DNA of 64,000 nt from Owenia fusiformis (Eukaryota > Annelida > Polychaeta > Sabellida > Oweniidae): contig CAIIXF020000011.1 in the NCBI GenBank assembly GCA_903813345.2, positions 19,391,754 through 19,455,753 of the forward strand, written 5' to 3'. The notes under the pieces were generated by a model. That model ran no database searches and was not told where the DNA came from. It was given only the letters and a program-made list of their open reading frames with translations. Shown here one piece after another: positions 50,768-62,464 of the stretch. The translations under genes were made by a program, and so were the position numbers. Position 1 is the stretch's first letter, and every line of letters starts with the position of its first letter.

Positions 50768-53700
50768 GTAAGTGCTCCATTTATTAATTAAAGAGGCACT
50801 GCCATTTAGAAGGGTAATTTTGGTACCACTTCACCCTTTAAATTTTTATATTGGGTTCCATCATTCATGTTTATTCCAGCCCAGTAGCCAGGGGGGGGGG
50901 GGAGGTGGAGGGAGCAGCCACTCCCCCACCCTGGCCAGAAATTCTTTCAAAATCATGCAGTTTTTCACCATTCACAGCATGATTTTTCGCCAAAAGCTGT
51001 CAAAAGCTCCCCCCCCCTTGGCAAAAGCTCCCCCTTGATAAAACTGCTCCACCCAGGTAAATCCTGGGGACGGGCCTGTATTCATCTACATGTGTTTATT
51101 TCAATGTTGAAAATATCAAATATTGCTGATTATTGTTAGAATAAAGTTTCAGTAGGTATTTTGAACTAAGGTTTTTTTACACAAGTCGATTCTATGTTAA
51201 TTAGCAGCTGAAATTCGCTCAAGGACCTGTTCTTAAAATTTTGTAAAATTATCATTTTTATGTCCCCACCACATAGTGTGGGGCCATATTGTCGGCCTAG
51301 GCGCGTCCGTCCGTCCGTCTGTCTGTCTGTCTGTCCGTCCGTCCGTACGTCTGGCAGTTTTCTCCAAAACCGCTACAGATATCCCCTTCAAATTTTCAGG
51401 GATAACTTATGAGTGCATACAGATGTGGATGAAGAATTTTTAACTTGATATCTACTTCCTGTCTGCCATTTTGAAGTCAAATGGGGGGGGTGTATAGAGG
51501 GTCTTGGAAATGCATATACAATATTTTTCAGCTCTCTTATACCATATACAATATTTTTTCACCATATACAATATTTTTCACAGCTCTTATACCATATACG
51601 ATATTTTAGGTGAAATACAATATACGATAATTTTGAAACTGCTTTTGATTAAAGTTTGGATATTTATAAGGAAATAATATTATATTAGGGAGAGAATCCA
51701 TGTACTTAAGTAAATGTATTATTATAAGGCAACTAGACTCCACATACATACCACAATGATTTCATTTATTTCATTATGAATTAGACACCATTCGGGTACA
51801 TCAGCATCAGAAAAGCTGTGACCACATTTTATTTTCAGGTAAACAAGTTGATTTAAAACACATTTATGATATAAGATTCATGACTTCTCTTTAGTGATTT
51901 AGCAACCTACTTTGACCAAAAAAACTAACTATGACATTGCTGCAATTTGCTAAAGCCATTAGCCCATTACCTGTAAAAGTACCATAAAGATATTCAAAAT
52001 TAGCACAAAACCTGCATCATTGGAATGGGTGGAACCCAGTGCTCCTCTTTCTTATGACCTACTTTCCCATGACTTATTTAAATGTCCTTCATAGTGAGCC
52101 AGGGAAAAAAATTCTTGAAACATAATTGATGCAAAATTGAGAATGTTGAATAAAAGATTCATCATATGTTCTATGAAAATAAAGTTTGCTTAGGAAAATA
52201 TTTATCAGATAGATAATGAAGATTCACAATGCACAATAATTTTGTAAAGCAGTTACCTGGAAAATATTAAGTATTTAAAACAGTTTCAGAAATAAAGGAC
52301 TTCACAAACTTCCATGTAGATAATTCATTTTTGATTGGACTCGAGTCTGGAAACTAGAGTTTGAAATAAAGGCAAGATGAGACTTGATTGTTTAAACATT
52401 TGAAACATGAGACACTTCGGGGTTTCAGATAAGGCAGCCTCAAAGACAGTATAAGTTAAACAAAGGTGTGTCAAAATTAAGCAAATTTCCATGAAGGTCA
52501 AACCACATGTTTCACAAATGATTTCAAGGCAAAGATGTATTGATGAGAATGAAAACTACTCTATCAGTCTATGTAACTAGAAATAACTTTCTTTTAAAGG
52601 ACCACGGACGGTATCGCAACAGATTTCAGTCATATATTGGATTTTGACTATTTTCTGAGGATTTGAACAGGTGCATATGTTAGGCCAATGCATTAACTCC
52701 AGGACAAGCAGTCATAGAGATTATAAAATAATTTGGACTTTAAGACAGGGAAGGTGCAAACACCCCATCAACATGTTTTTCTGTAATGTTGTCCTGATTT
52801 CCAGCCCTTTCCACACCTGTTTTTCAATGTTTGTTGCATCGATCACTCTGTTGATTTTTGAGACATGGTTAAGATCTTTAAATGAAAATATGATTCATGC
52901 AGGGGTTTTAAAGATATCAATTTTTTATGACCAAAATAAAGCTGAAAACAATGGATCACATGAGTTTTCCCTATGGGAAAATAACATGGGAAATACATGT
53001 ACTGTTTTCCACTTTATCCCAAATAAATCATATTTTAGAGGTTAACTGTGTCTCAAAGTGCAACATATTGGTGCATCAAACATTGAAAAAACATATGTGG
53101 AAAGGGCTGAAAATAAGGACAACATTTCAGAAAAACCTTCCCTGTCTCAAAGTTCAAATTATTTTATTACCTCTATGAGTGCTTGATCTGGAGTTAATGC
53201 ATTGGCCTAACATATGCACCTGTTCAAATCCTCAATAAATAGCCGAAATCCAACACATGACGGTTTGAAGACCAAATAAACACCTTTTGCTATATTATGC
53301 TATATTAGCATTGTGATGCTTGTATTAAAACATGCGCTGTATGAACACTTTATACTCAAATATTTTCATGATTTGTCCCACATACCCCGAAACACGAGTA
53401 GCAGTGACCATATTTTTCATCAAAGTTAAGATGGTCAATGACATTTGGCAGTCTCACGCCTGGTGATCTGATGAAATGAACGGAGGGGAAGTAGCTGATT
53501 TTCGGTAAATTCAACAAATGTTGAAGATTTATTTTTTCAAGCAAAAGTTTACAATTGAATGGCTACATGAATAGGTGCAGTGCACAGGGAAATATGTTAG
53601 GTCTTCTTGGATTTTTTTTGAACTGATGGAGTTCTAAGATAAAAGGTCTATTAAAAAAGGCGCAGCGTCACCAACGTGCAAATGCCAATGTTTTTGCTAT

Positions 53701-56700
53701 AAATCAAGCAACAATGGTCTGCACGACATGTAATAAATATATAAGCGACATTTTTATATCACAAAATTCATTGCCGGTTTTTTAAAATAATTTTCCAAAT
53801 GATAGATAAAAAATAATCGAAAATAATTAAAATTGAACGGAGGGGGGGGGAGTAAAATGTCTTTAAGGTGGAAGAAATTTCCACAAATTCGTGTACTTGA
53901 AAAATGAACTCACTTACTCAGTAACTTGATGTTACAACTCTGAAAAGTGAAAAATGGGGACATATGGATTTATTGGAAGTTTTCATATGTCTTATAGACA
54001 AATTACTCCCCCCCCTCCATTCAATTTTAATAATTTTCGATTACTTTTTATATAACGTATGGTAACATGTTTTACAAAACCCAATAGTTTTGTGATAATT
54101 ACTTCACTTACAAGTATTTATTACAGGTCGTGGAGACCCCTGTTGGTTGATTTATAGCAAAAACATTGGCATTTGCATGTTGGCGACGCTGCACTTTTTT
54201 AATAGATCTTTTATTTTAGAACTCCACAGTTAAAAAAAATCCAAAAAGACCTAACATATTCCCCCGTCCACTGCGTCTATTCATTTAGCCATTCAATTGT
54301 AAACTTTCTCTTGAAAAAATAAATCTTCAAGATTTGTTGAATTTTATCAGCTAGATCTACTCCCCCCTCCGTTCATTTCTTCTGATCACCGGGCATGATT
54401 CTTATTTGAGACTGTATTTAACACCTCCTGTGAAAATTTGAATGAAAAGGGCACAAAACTCTTAGTTTGAGAGGGATTTTCTCTAAACTAACAGTATCGA
54501 TTGACCTGGAATTTGAAAACAATTATAGAGACTACTTTTCCATGTTTTTCCAACACGGTTACAGTAAGAGAGTTGGCACAATGGGGGAACTTTAGGGTAC
54601 AATTTCTTCATAATTAGCCTTCTTTAATTCTAGATACCATATACCATATTTTCTAAAATACCATATACCATATTTTTTACACCTCTTATACCATATACGA
54701 TAAATTTTACCCCCTCTTATACAATATACAATAAATTTTCAGCCTCTTATACGATATACAATATCTCTATACACCCCCCCTCAAATGCTAAAATCCTTGT
54801 CTGCAAACTTGAAGAAAAACGGCTTCACAGTTGCTTGTAAAACTTTAACATCTTGTTCAGCTCACTTCATTCTAGATCTGATTAGGTTTTGGACCTGTTA
54901 GCTCAGTCATGGCAGCCATTTTAAATGTCTGAAGAAAAGTTAGCGCGCGATAATACTTTGTATCATATTGAATGGTGTTTTTGAGTTTTCATACTTTAAC
55001 TATTTAGTAGCATTATAAATAATTTCAGGTGTACCTTCTTGTAAAAGCCTATGTTATTGTTAACAGTAGGTATATGTGATAATTTTGTAAAATGAAATCA
55101 GCAAAAACTCATAATCACTTTTTTATTGTCAGCCATTTTGGATTTTTCCATCTTAAAATCTTGTCTGTAAGTCTTGTCTACGCGTTTTCAGGTGAACCGT
55201 TTGGTAGATCAATTTCAAATTTTCAGGGATGGTTCTTAGTATGAAAATCTAGATCTGATTAGTTTTTGGGCATTCTGGGTAAATGTCAAGGCAGCCATTT
55301 TGGATTTTCCGTCCTAAAATCTTGTCTGTAAAGTCTTGTCTACGCATTTTCAGGTGAACCGTCAAGTAGATCAATTTCAAATTTTCAGGGATGATTCTTA
55401 GTATGAAAATCTAGATCTGATTAGTTTTTGGGCATTATGATGAAATGTCAAGGCAGCCATTTTGGATTTTCCGTCCTAAAATCTTGTCTGTAAAGTCTTG
55501 TCTACGCGTTTCCAGGTGAACCGTGTGGTAGATCAATTTCAAATTTTCAGGGATGATTCTTAGTATGAAAATCTAGATCTGATTAGTTTTTTGGCATTCT
55601 GGATAAATGTCAAGGCAGCCATTTTGGATTTTCCGTCTTAAAATCTTGCCTGTAAAGTCTTGTCTACACGTTTTTAAGTGAACCGTTTGGTAGATCAATT
55701 TCAAATTCTCAGGGATGATTCTTAGTATGAAAATCAAGATCTGATTAGTTTTTTGGCATTCTGGATAAATGTCTAGGCAGCCATTTTGGATTTTCCGTCT
55801 TAAAATCTTGCCCGTAAAGTCTTGTCTACACGTTTTTAGGTGAACCGTTTGGTAGATCAATTACAAATTTTCAGGTATGATTCTTAGTATGAAAATCTAG
55901 ATCTGATTAGTTTATGGGCATTCTGGGTAAATGTCAAGGCAGCCATTTTGGATTTTCTGTCCTCAAATCTTGTCTGTAAAATCTTGTTTACATGTGTCCT
56001 GGTTAACTGTGTGACTGATCAATTTAAAATTTTTAAGGGTGTTTCTTAGTATATGAAAATCTAGAACTGACTAATTTTTCGGCATTCTGGGTAAATTTTA
56101 AGGTGGCCATTTTGGATTTTCCGTCCTCTAATTGTGTCGGTAAAGTCTTGTCTACTCATTTTTAGGATAACCATTTGACGGGATGACCCATATAGGTGGG
56201 GACATTTTGTACACATTTGTGTTCTTGTTATAAATTGTATCAGCACAGTTTTAAATTACAATTAACAAAAATGTAATAATGTCAATCGCCCTAAGGCACA
56301 GCACAGTGATAATGTTACTTTTACTCTCTCACAGGAACCAGCACTCAAATATGATCTCTATATCTCTTACAATGAATTAGACAAAGCCAAGGTAAAGGAA
56401 ATAATCTCCTTGCTGAAAGCCAGAAATGAGAAGATCAAGATTTTTTCCAAACACCAGGGCATAGTGGAAAAAGCTGCTTACCAAACAGAGATGTATCAAG
56501 TCATGGTCACGTGTGCAAGGTAAGATGTCAGGATTATATTTCCATGATGTATGTATGAGTGTATGATGTCAAAGTCATTTCTGCGTTTGTTGGTATGACA
56601 ATCATAGGAAGTATTCTCCACGGTATTTTTTCACAAGCGGGTATAAAATTGTTATTTTGCAGTTCACTCCAAGTTGATCAGAATATGCAAGTACATGTAG

Positions 56701-59700
56701 GTGCAAATGGATTTTCAAGTGGGTACAAGTCTATTTTCATTACCTCATGCAAGTGCAGCACCAAATAGTTTCAGTGCTCGGGAAATCACTGGTTGTTTGT
56801 GTGAATTATTAGAGGTGGTCAAGCTGCATATGGGCTCCTCATGGTTGTTTGAGCAGACGTTTAATTGTGACGTTTTGTTATATTTTTGTGGATGGTGTTC
56901 GGCGGCCAGCATCTGTAACAAATGACAGATGGTGACATTTTGCATGTTAATGGCTTGTCTAGTATCAGTTCAATGATCTCATTCACATTTGCCTTCTTAA
57001 TGTTCTTTCATTCCAGAGTGATGACAGTGTTAAGTCCAGTGTACCTTGAGTCTGAGGCATGTATTGAGCAGTATAACTTAGCATTATGTTGTAACAGGCA
57101 GACCAAGAGAGACCTCTTGGCACCATATTACATAGAAACTATCTCTCCAATGCCCACATATATGTGTCTTGTACAGTACATAGACTGCAGGTAACTACCA
57201 ACTAATTCTCACTTTGATTACTCACTACTTACCATTGCTTAGAAGTGTTTTTTTTGTATCGTTATAAAAACAAGAAATCTTTTTGGCTGGAAATATGGCT
57301 TAAACAGCTCACCATGTATGAAACTATTTAGACAGTACAATACATACAAAAATACTCTTGAATGACCCAAAAATATATCATCATCCCAAAATGTAATGCA
57401 TATTTTTGTTTTAGACTGAAGGATGGAGTGAACACAAAGATGTTGCGAGGTATAGACACTTTCATAGTGGACCTGGAACAAGTGAAGCAGATGCAAAAAG
57501 AAAAGAAGAGTAATGCTGCAATAACTAACCAATCAAATTGCTACGATGTCTTCATTTCCTATTCTCATCGAAATACAGAAAAAGCAACAAAAGTCCTCAA
57601 TCTGATAGAAACAGTGGCCCCTGACGCAAAAATATTTTTTGACAGAAATGAACTGAAGACAGGTGAGTTTTTGGCCATAGGGAACTTATGACAGAGGATA
57701 TTAAAATATTAAAATAGGACATTTTTTGTCATTTTCAATGATTTTGAAAATAGTTTACATTATATCTCATGAATGATTATGTCTCAAGAAGTGCTTGTTA
57801 GGAATATAATATATACTTATAAAGTAACACTTTATTTCATGTAAAATGTAACATCGAAATATGATTTCAATTAGACAGTAAGTGGTAAGTATTTGTATCA
57901 ACTGAGGTTTTAGGTACATAACATAACATGCAAGAAAATAGTGTGTCTTGGGAGTAGGATGGAAATGTGTCTATCCCACTATCACTGAGGTCTGGGGCAT
58001 GCAGCTGTATTCATCCCTGTCCTTCTATGTGAAATGGATTCTTTTAATACTTTTCTAAAAATTTTATTCAATATTGCTTTCACTATTTTCCCAAAGGTTT
58101 TCACATTTGTATTTATATCTATAGTAACTGCAGTAAATAATCCATTCTAGGTGGTGCCTGGCAGCAGACACTTTATGAGGGTATAGACAATACAAGCGTG
58201 GTTATCACACTCCTATCGCCTGATTACATTAAATCAGCAGTGTGTCAAGAAGAGTACAATTTGGCTCTCACTAAGTACCTGTCTGAGGTAAGGCACACTT
58301 TGAATAACAAATCAAAATAGCTTGCCTTTTTGTACTTGGGCCACCCAAAAAAACCATGCAAAACAAGATACCTTTTGTTTTTGGGCATCCTATGTTTTAT
58401 TTACATCTACTAGGGTATTCATAAAATACAAGATTCCTTTTGGTTTTGGGCATCCTACATGTATGTCTTATTTTCATCTTGGGTCGTCATTCAAAAAAGG
58501 ATACATTTTTTATTTTTGGGCAGCTTATGTTTTATTTATGTTCAGGGTCCTCATTCAAAAGAGATACATTTTGTTTTTGGGCAGCCTATGTTCTATCATG
58601 GGCTTTCTATTGAATACCCATGATTCTATTGTTTAATTTATATTCAGGGTCCTTATACTAAACAAGATTCCTTTTGTCTTTTGGGCATCCCATGTTTTAT
58701 TTATATTTAGGATCCTCATGTAAACCAAGATACCTTTTGTTTTTGTGCAGCCGATGTTTTCGTTACATTGAGATTCCTCATACAAAACGAGATACATTTG
58801 TTTATATTGAGAATCCACATACACTCTCTTAATAGACTATTGAAAAATAAATTGTTAGCTCATGCTGAATATTTTAAATGCATAAATTATTTCCAAATTT
58901 TAGGATTATGAAACTGAACTTCTTCCCATTGTGATTGAACCTCTGGATGAAGAGGCCCTGCCACGGCATTTTAAAGAAGTTAAAGCAATCGATGCAACTC
59001 AACAATTTGATGATGTCATAAAGAACATTTGTCACCCGTCTGTACAAAATTACTTGATGTCTAAGGTCAAAGATGCCACTGTCTTCTGTGACACTGTAAA
59101 GGTTTGTATTTAAGGAAATGATTTTAAGAGATAGTGCGGCTTACCTACCTAAAGTTGTATAAGCATACACCTTGTAATTTTTAAAAATAAATCTCACATC
59201 CTAGGAGGGTATCAATCGAGGAAAATCATAGAAAACCTTACAGATTTTACCATACCAGGTATCTATTCATTTAGTGATATATTCGTAAGTTTCTTCTGAA
59301 AAATAAATCTTGCAGATATGTTGAATTTTTCTCGCAGAAATAGGCTACTCCCTTGTCCATTCTTTTTTCTCATTTTTTTCTGATTATCAGGCGTGAGATG
59401 AATTCTAGAAGAAAAAGTGGTTTTCATTTCTCTATAAGCTGGAAAATACTCAAGCCTATTTTGTAAATTATTTGATAAAATATATGTAGACTTCATCACT
59501 TACTAGATGTAAAAGATCAGAAGATCAAACATATTTGCCATTTCATTAAATAACCAATCATGTTTCAGTTACCATACATGATAGATGAGATTCTAGAGAG
59601 TCATAGACTATACCAGTTCAAACAGAAGTACACTATTCTAGAGAATGACCAGATTGAACCAGTTTCATCTAGCCAGGACCAAGAATCAACTAGTCAGAAC

Positions 59701-62106
59701 TGCAACATTCCAGAACAAACAGGAAATAGTTCCAATGCTGATATAGTGATCTTACAAGCACAAGATAAACAGGCATGTGTCGATGCTTTAGTCATGCTGC
59801 TTCAGCGTGAATCACCAACTCTAAAAATATCACAAATGGATTATGGAAATGACCACGATGAAGTTTCGCTGCTAGCCTCATTAGATGAAGCCAAGATGGT
59901 TGTAGCTCTGTTATCTCATAGTTTCATTGTAACTGAACGTTGCGTCATGGCATTTAATATTGCCTTGTGTCGACACCGAAGTGAGAAATCCAAAGTTTTG
60001 TACCCCATACAAGTTGATCCTCTTCCCCAGTGGCCGACATATTTTAGAATGATCCCGACATTTATTGCATGTCATGATATGCTCTGGGAGGACCTCATTG
60101 TGAAATTTGATCGTACCTTGAATTATGGAGAGAATGTGCTCAACATATTTCCAGGTTTGGAAGAGTGTGTCGCAAGATTACCTGCTGTGTCGCTGATTGA
60201 CACAATGTGGCTCAGTCTGGCAATTGCATCACATGACATCTTGGAGGAACTTAAAGCACAGTCAAAGTAAGAAAGAATATCACATACTATGTATAAATCT
60301 AATGATTTGATTGGTTGCTTTCTATGACGTATTTCCCGCTGAAACGTGTAATTACTGATAATATCAATATGTTTGTTAGGCTTTGGGATCTCTTTGAATA
60401 TATCTTTCCGGTTCAGATTGATAAGTTTTTAGTTATCAAAAGAAGTGGAGGCGGAGGCTTACATTGTTTTTTGAATTGCCTTGAGAAATACTTCTTCATT
60501 TCTCATAACCTAAGACGAGAATGTTGCTTTTGGTTCCAGACAGATATGCACCAAAAATACCAATGGCTTAATCATGTTCCAAAAATACCAATGGCTTAGT
60601 CATGTACCAAAAATACCATTGGCTTAATCATGTACCAAAAATACCAATGGCTTAGTCATGTACCAAAAATACCATTGGCTTAATTGTGCACAAAAATACC
60701 AGGCCCTTAGCCAGGATTTGCCAAGAGGGTTCATTTTAAAAAAAATTCTAAGCAGGGTTCACTTTTGACAACTTTGACCCAAAATTGGCCAAAATCACTC
60801 TCGAACCCCTCCCCCCTGGCTACGGATCAGAATACCATTGACTTAGTCTAACCTAAATTACATTTCCAGCCAATTATTAAATGAATATATCGTAATTTTT
60901 TCCAGGGAGAGTCAAAAACGCAACACAATCATCAATAACATTGTGCAAGTCTATCAGGAATCCGACAGGGAAACATTTGAGATGATGTATCCAAAAAAGC
61001 AAGTAAGCCTGTAAAGTTTCCTCCCATTGTGTAGTGTTTAATTCCTCACATTGTATACATAAATATCTCATGTCTTTCTGAGTAAATTGAATAATTTTGT
61101 TGAATGAACAAATCACAATATTAATTGAATGGATAAATCCGAAGTACAGTAAAACCTGTAAAGTGGAACATCTCCATAAATGGAACACTTTTCAAAGACC
61201 CACAACATATTGACATATTGTTAAATGAACGTCTGTAAATGGAATGTATTTTAGAGGTACCAAAATGTTCCACTTCCATAGATTTTATTGTCAGTACCTC
61301 AATTGAAATACTCAATTCTGATTGGTTGATGAGGGGTCAACAATATGTGCTTTATGATATTTATTAGCTTTTACTAATGGAACTTTTAAAGAAATGGTAA
61401 AATGTGCAGAGAAGTGTTCAGCATGTAGTAAAAGGTTTAATCCTCGTCAAATTGCACATCCTGACTATTATCTATATTCAACACAAAAAAATGTTTGTAC
61501 ATTTTAAAAATATTTTTTTCATACTTGTTTTCATTTACTGTATAGGTCATATCCTACATGTACATGAAATAAATACTCATTCATTAAGCATGAAAACAAG
61601 TGCAGTAACCATCTTTGTTTAAATTGAGGTTTTGTTTTGGAGGACTGAGCATTATAATTTGTGTTAGAGGTTAAAGTAGAATGGTGCACAAATTCAATAT
61701 GATAAAAACCCAAGTTATCATCCCCATAACCAGAACTCAATGATAAAAATATATCTTTCAGTTTATTGTCCAACTGAAGGTGCCTGTTCAAATAAAAGAG
61801 CAAACTACAGAAACTGAACCACTTGGATCTGGGAAGGTTGAGAACAACATAACTACATCTGATGCTCCTAAAGACAATGCTAAAGATGATATTAAAGAAA
61901 CAGTCATGGTTCAGGAGCCTAACAAGCCAAATAATGGAGATATCCCTCAAGCTGCAGACGATGATGAAGGAATCAAGGATGTGAATGATCATGAAATAGG
62001 TGCTTATGGTGATGAAGCTGGCAATACAGACAACATTAAAACTGGAAATGAGAAATCTGAAAGGGCAAAGGGTAGAGCAAAATCATCAGCATGCAATGTA
62101 TTGTAG
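48468..62106 (+). CDS. Macro-like / triple-TIR protein with CaaX box, 13 exons
   Basis: Predicted cytosolic, membrane-tethered signalling protein of 904 aa. Exons: 48468-48606, 49219-49372, 49916-50057, 50293-50356, 50634-50767, 56335-56519, 57017-57190, 57415-57662, 58151-58287, 58904-59101, 59569-60266, 60906-61002, 61762-62106. All introns are GT-AG, phases agree at every junction, and the total is 2715 nt. Layout: macro-like domain (1-211), TIR1 (about 215-355), TIR2 (374-525), linker, TIR3 (about 581-700), helical segment to 790, acidic Asn/Asp/Glu-rich tail (791-895) and C-terminal Cys901-Asn-Val-Leu, a CaaX box whose Leu favours geranylgeranylation. No signal peptide or transmembrane helix. 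TIR proteins signal through adaptors or cleave NAD+; which applies here is not decided by sequence. Exon-intron model is by eye, but phase closure across 13 exons is strong support. Confidence 0.87.
48879..49073. mobile_element. MITE with CACTGGCAGATCCAG ends
   Basis: Perfect inverted 15-bp termini around ~165 bp, in intron 1 of the macro-TIR gene. Confidence 0.75.
50878..51078. mobile_element. MITE of the AGCCAGG/CCTGG family
   Basis: 'cccagtagccaggggg' to 'cctggggacgggcctg', with the shared core 'ttctttcaaaatcatgcagtttttcacca'. Intron 5 of the macro-TIR gene. Confidence 0.65.
52622..53275. mobile_element. Fold-back element inside the 3.3-kb element
   Basis: 'gaacaggtgcatatgttaggccaatgcattaactcca' (52666) and its complement (53190-53225). 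The arms continue into 'aagacagggaagg'/'ccttccctgtct'. Confidence 0.8.
53450..54400. mobile_element. Fold-back element (~950 bp) inside the 3.3-kb element
   Basis: Arms of about 270 bp: 'gtctcacgcctggtgatc' to 'gccaatgtttttgctataaatca' and the complement from about 54150 to 54400. The centre near 53930 has inverted 'ggaggggggggagtaa'/'ttactcccccccctcc'. A diverged part copy lies at 59255-59400. Confidence 0.8.
56335..57480 (+). CDS. TIR domain 1 of the macro-TIR protein (exons 6-8)
   Basis: Residues about 215-355: YDLYISYNELDKAKV as the first strand and helix, TVLSPVYLESEACIEQYNLAL at the alphaC region. The position of the NADase glutamate is Gln291 (Cys288-Ile-Glu-Gln), with a Glu one residue before. 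The BB-loop region is short and lacks a typical motif. Confidence 0.8.
57539..59101 (+). CDS. TIR domain 2 of the macro-TIR protein (exons 8-10)
   Basis: Residues 374-525: YDVFISYSHRN, FFDRNELKTGG (BB loop), LLSPDYIKSAVCQEEYNLAL and ELLPIVIEPL. It retains the Cys445-x-x-Glu448 signature. It is the best-conserved of the three and the only one with a complete candidate NADase motif. Confidence 0.88.
58360..58830. repeat. ~70-bp tandem repeats 'AGATACCTTTTGTTTTTGGGCA'
   Basis: Six or seven diverged units in intron 9 of the macro-TIR gene, each with 'ttttgggca(t/g)cctatgttttattta' and a 'catacaaaacaagatac'-type join. Confidence 0.8.
59255..59400. mobile_element. Partial copy of the 53450-54400 fold-back
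   Basis: Shares 'ctattcatttag', 'aaaaataaatctt' and 'gttgaatttt', followed by 'ctactccc', with the right arm of that element. Confidence 0.55.
59569..60266 (+). CDS. Linker and TIR domain 3 of the macro-TIR protein (exon 11)
   Basis: Codes residues 526-758. After a Ser/Gln-rich linker the TIR-like core reads ADIVILQAQDKQA, KMVVALLSHSF and CVMAFNIALCR. The catalytic glutamate position is Ala653, so this copy is probably non-enzymatic and may serve in oligomerisation. A C-terminal helical segment follows. Confidence 0.78.
60548..60707. repeat. 28-bp tandem repeat 'ACCAAAAATACCAATGGCTTAGTCATGT'
   Basis: Six contiguous copies with few changes, in intron 11 of the macro-TIR gene. No spacers. Confidence 0.9.
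60708..60832. mobile_element. MITE fragment of the AGCCAGG family
   Basis: 'caggcccttagccaggatttgccaa' to 'cccctggctacggatcag', next to the 28-bp array. Confidence 0.6.
61145..61296. mobile_element. Short TACAGTAAAACCTG-family MITE
   Basis: Left end is 'tacagtaaaacctgtaaagtgg'; right end is diverged ('gattttattgtcagta'). Intron 12 of the macro-TIR gene. Confidence 0.45.
61762..62106 (+). CDS. Acidic tail and CaaX box of the macro-TIR protein (exon 13)
   Basis: Residues 791-904, low complexity, rich in Asp, Glu, Asn and Lys (for example ADDDEGIKDVNDHEIG). It becomes basic just before the end (KSERAKGRAKSSA) and finishes Cys-Asn-Val-Leu then TAG. A polybasic run ahead of a CaaX box is the arrangement used by Ras-like proteins for plasma-membrane targeting. 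Confidence 0.85.
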   Translation, partial: FIVQLKVPVQIKEQTTETEPLGSGKVENNITTSDAPKDNAKDDIKETVMVQEPNKPNNGDIPQAADDDEGIKDVNDHEIGAYGDEAGNTDNIKTGNEKSERAKGRAKSSACNVL

Positions 62107-62464
62107 TTACTTCTCAGCTGAAGGTATGCCAGGAGCATATAGGGCAAAGATTGAACTTTTCGTGAGATACATGTGAAGTTTTTGCGATGTGGTCTTTATG
62201 TCACCACCACAAGTGATGACATATTAATATAGTCTCTAACTTTATTGTTGACGGTATGAGGCGGTTGTGTCTGTAAAAAATGGCAGGTAGTGACATTTTG
62301 CATGTTAATGCTTTGTTTAATCAAGTCTTAATTACCCTTTGCATTTATTTAACTTTGCTAGTTAAATCAGATAGCATCGTCTACACTGTTTAAGTTGAAG
62401 AGAAACCTCAGAATTCGCTCATTGAACCAAAGCTTGTCATTGCCAGGACATTTTTCCACATATA

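Larger units (their letters stand above)
51484..54780. mobile_element. 3.3-kb inverted-repeat element with 7-bp target duplication
   Basis: Ends GGGGGGGTGTATAGAG / complement, flanked by TCAAATG on both sides (51477-51483 and 54781-54787). Inside each end are inverted arrays of 'ataccatatacaatatttt'. It contains two further fold-back structures (52622-53275, 53450-54400). No transposase seen. Confidence 0.85.
51261..56213. repeat. Element with TGTCCCCACC ends, (TCCG)n head and ~165-bp tandem repeats
   Basis: Begins 'tgtccccaccacatagtgtgggg' followed by (TCCG/TCTG)n at 51305-51350, and ends 'ataggtggggaca'. The body right of 54788 has about nine units with 'tcttgtctgtaaagtcttgtctacg', 'gtagatcaatttcaaattttcaggga' and 'aaggcagccattttggattttccgtc'. 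It was split by the insertion of the 51484-54780 element. It fills most of intron 5. Confidence 0.8.

Noticed and set aside
52671-53178. Two overlapping open frames of 83-124 codons in intron 5
   Set aside because: They lie in a fold-back element arm and loop and match no domain.
60548-60707. Regular 28-bp repeats that resemble a CRISPR array
   Set aside because: Copies are contiguous without unique spacers and lie in an intron of a eukaryotic gene; simple minisatellite.
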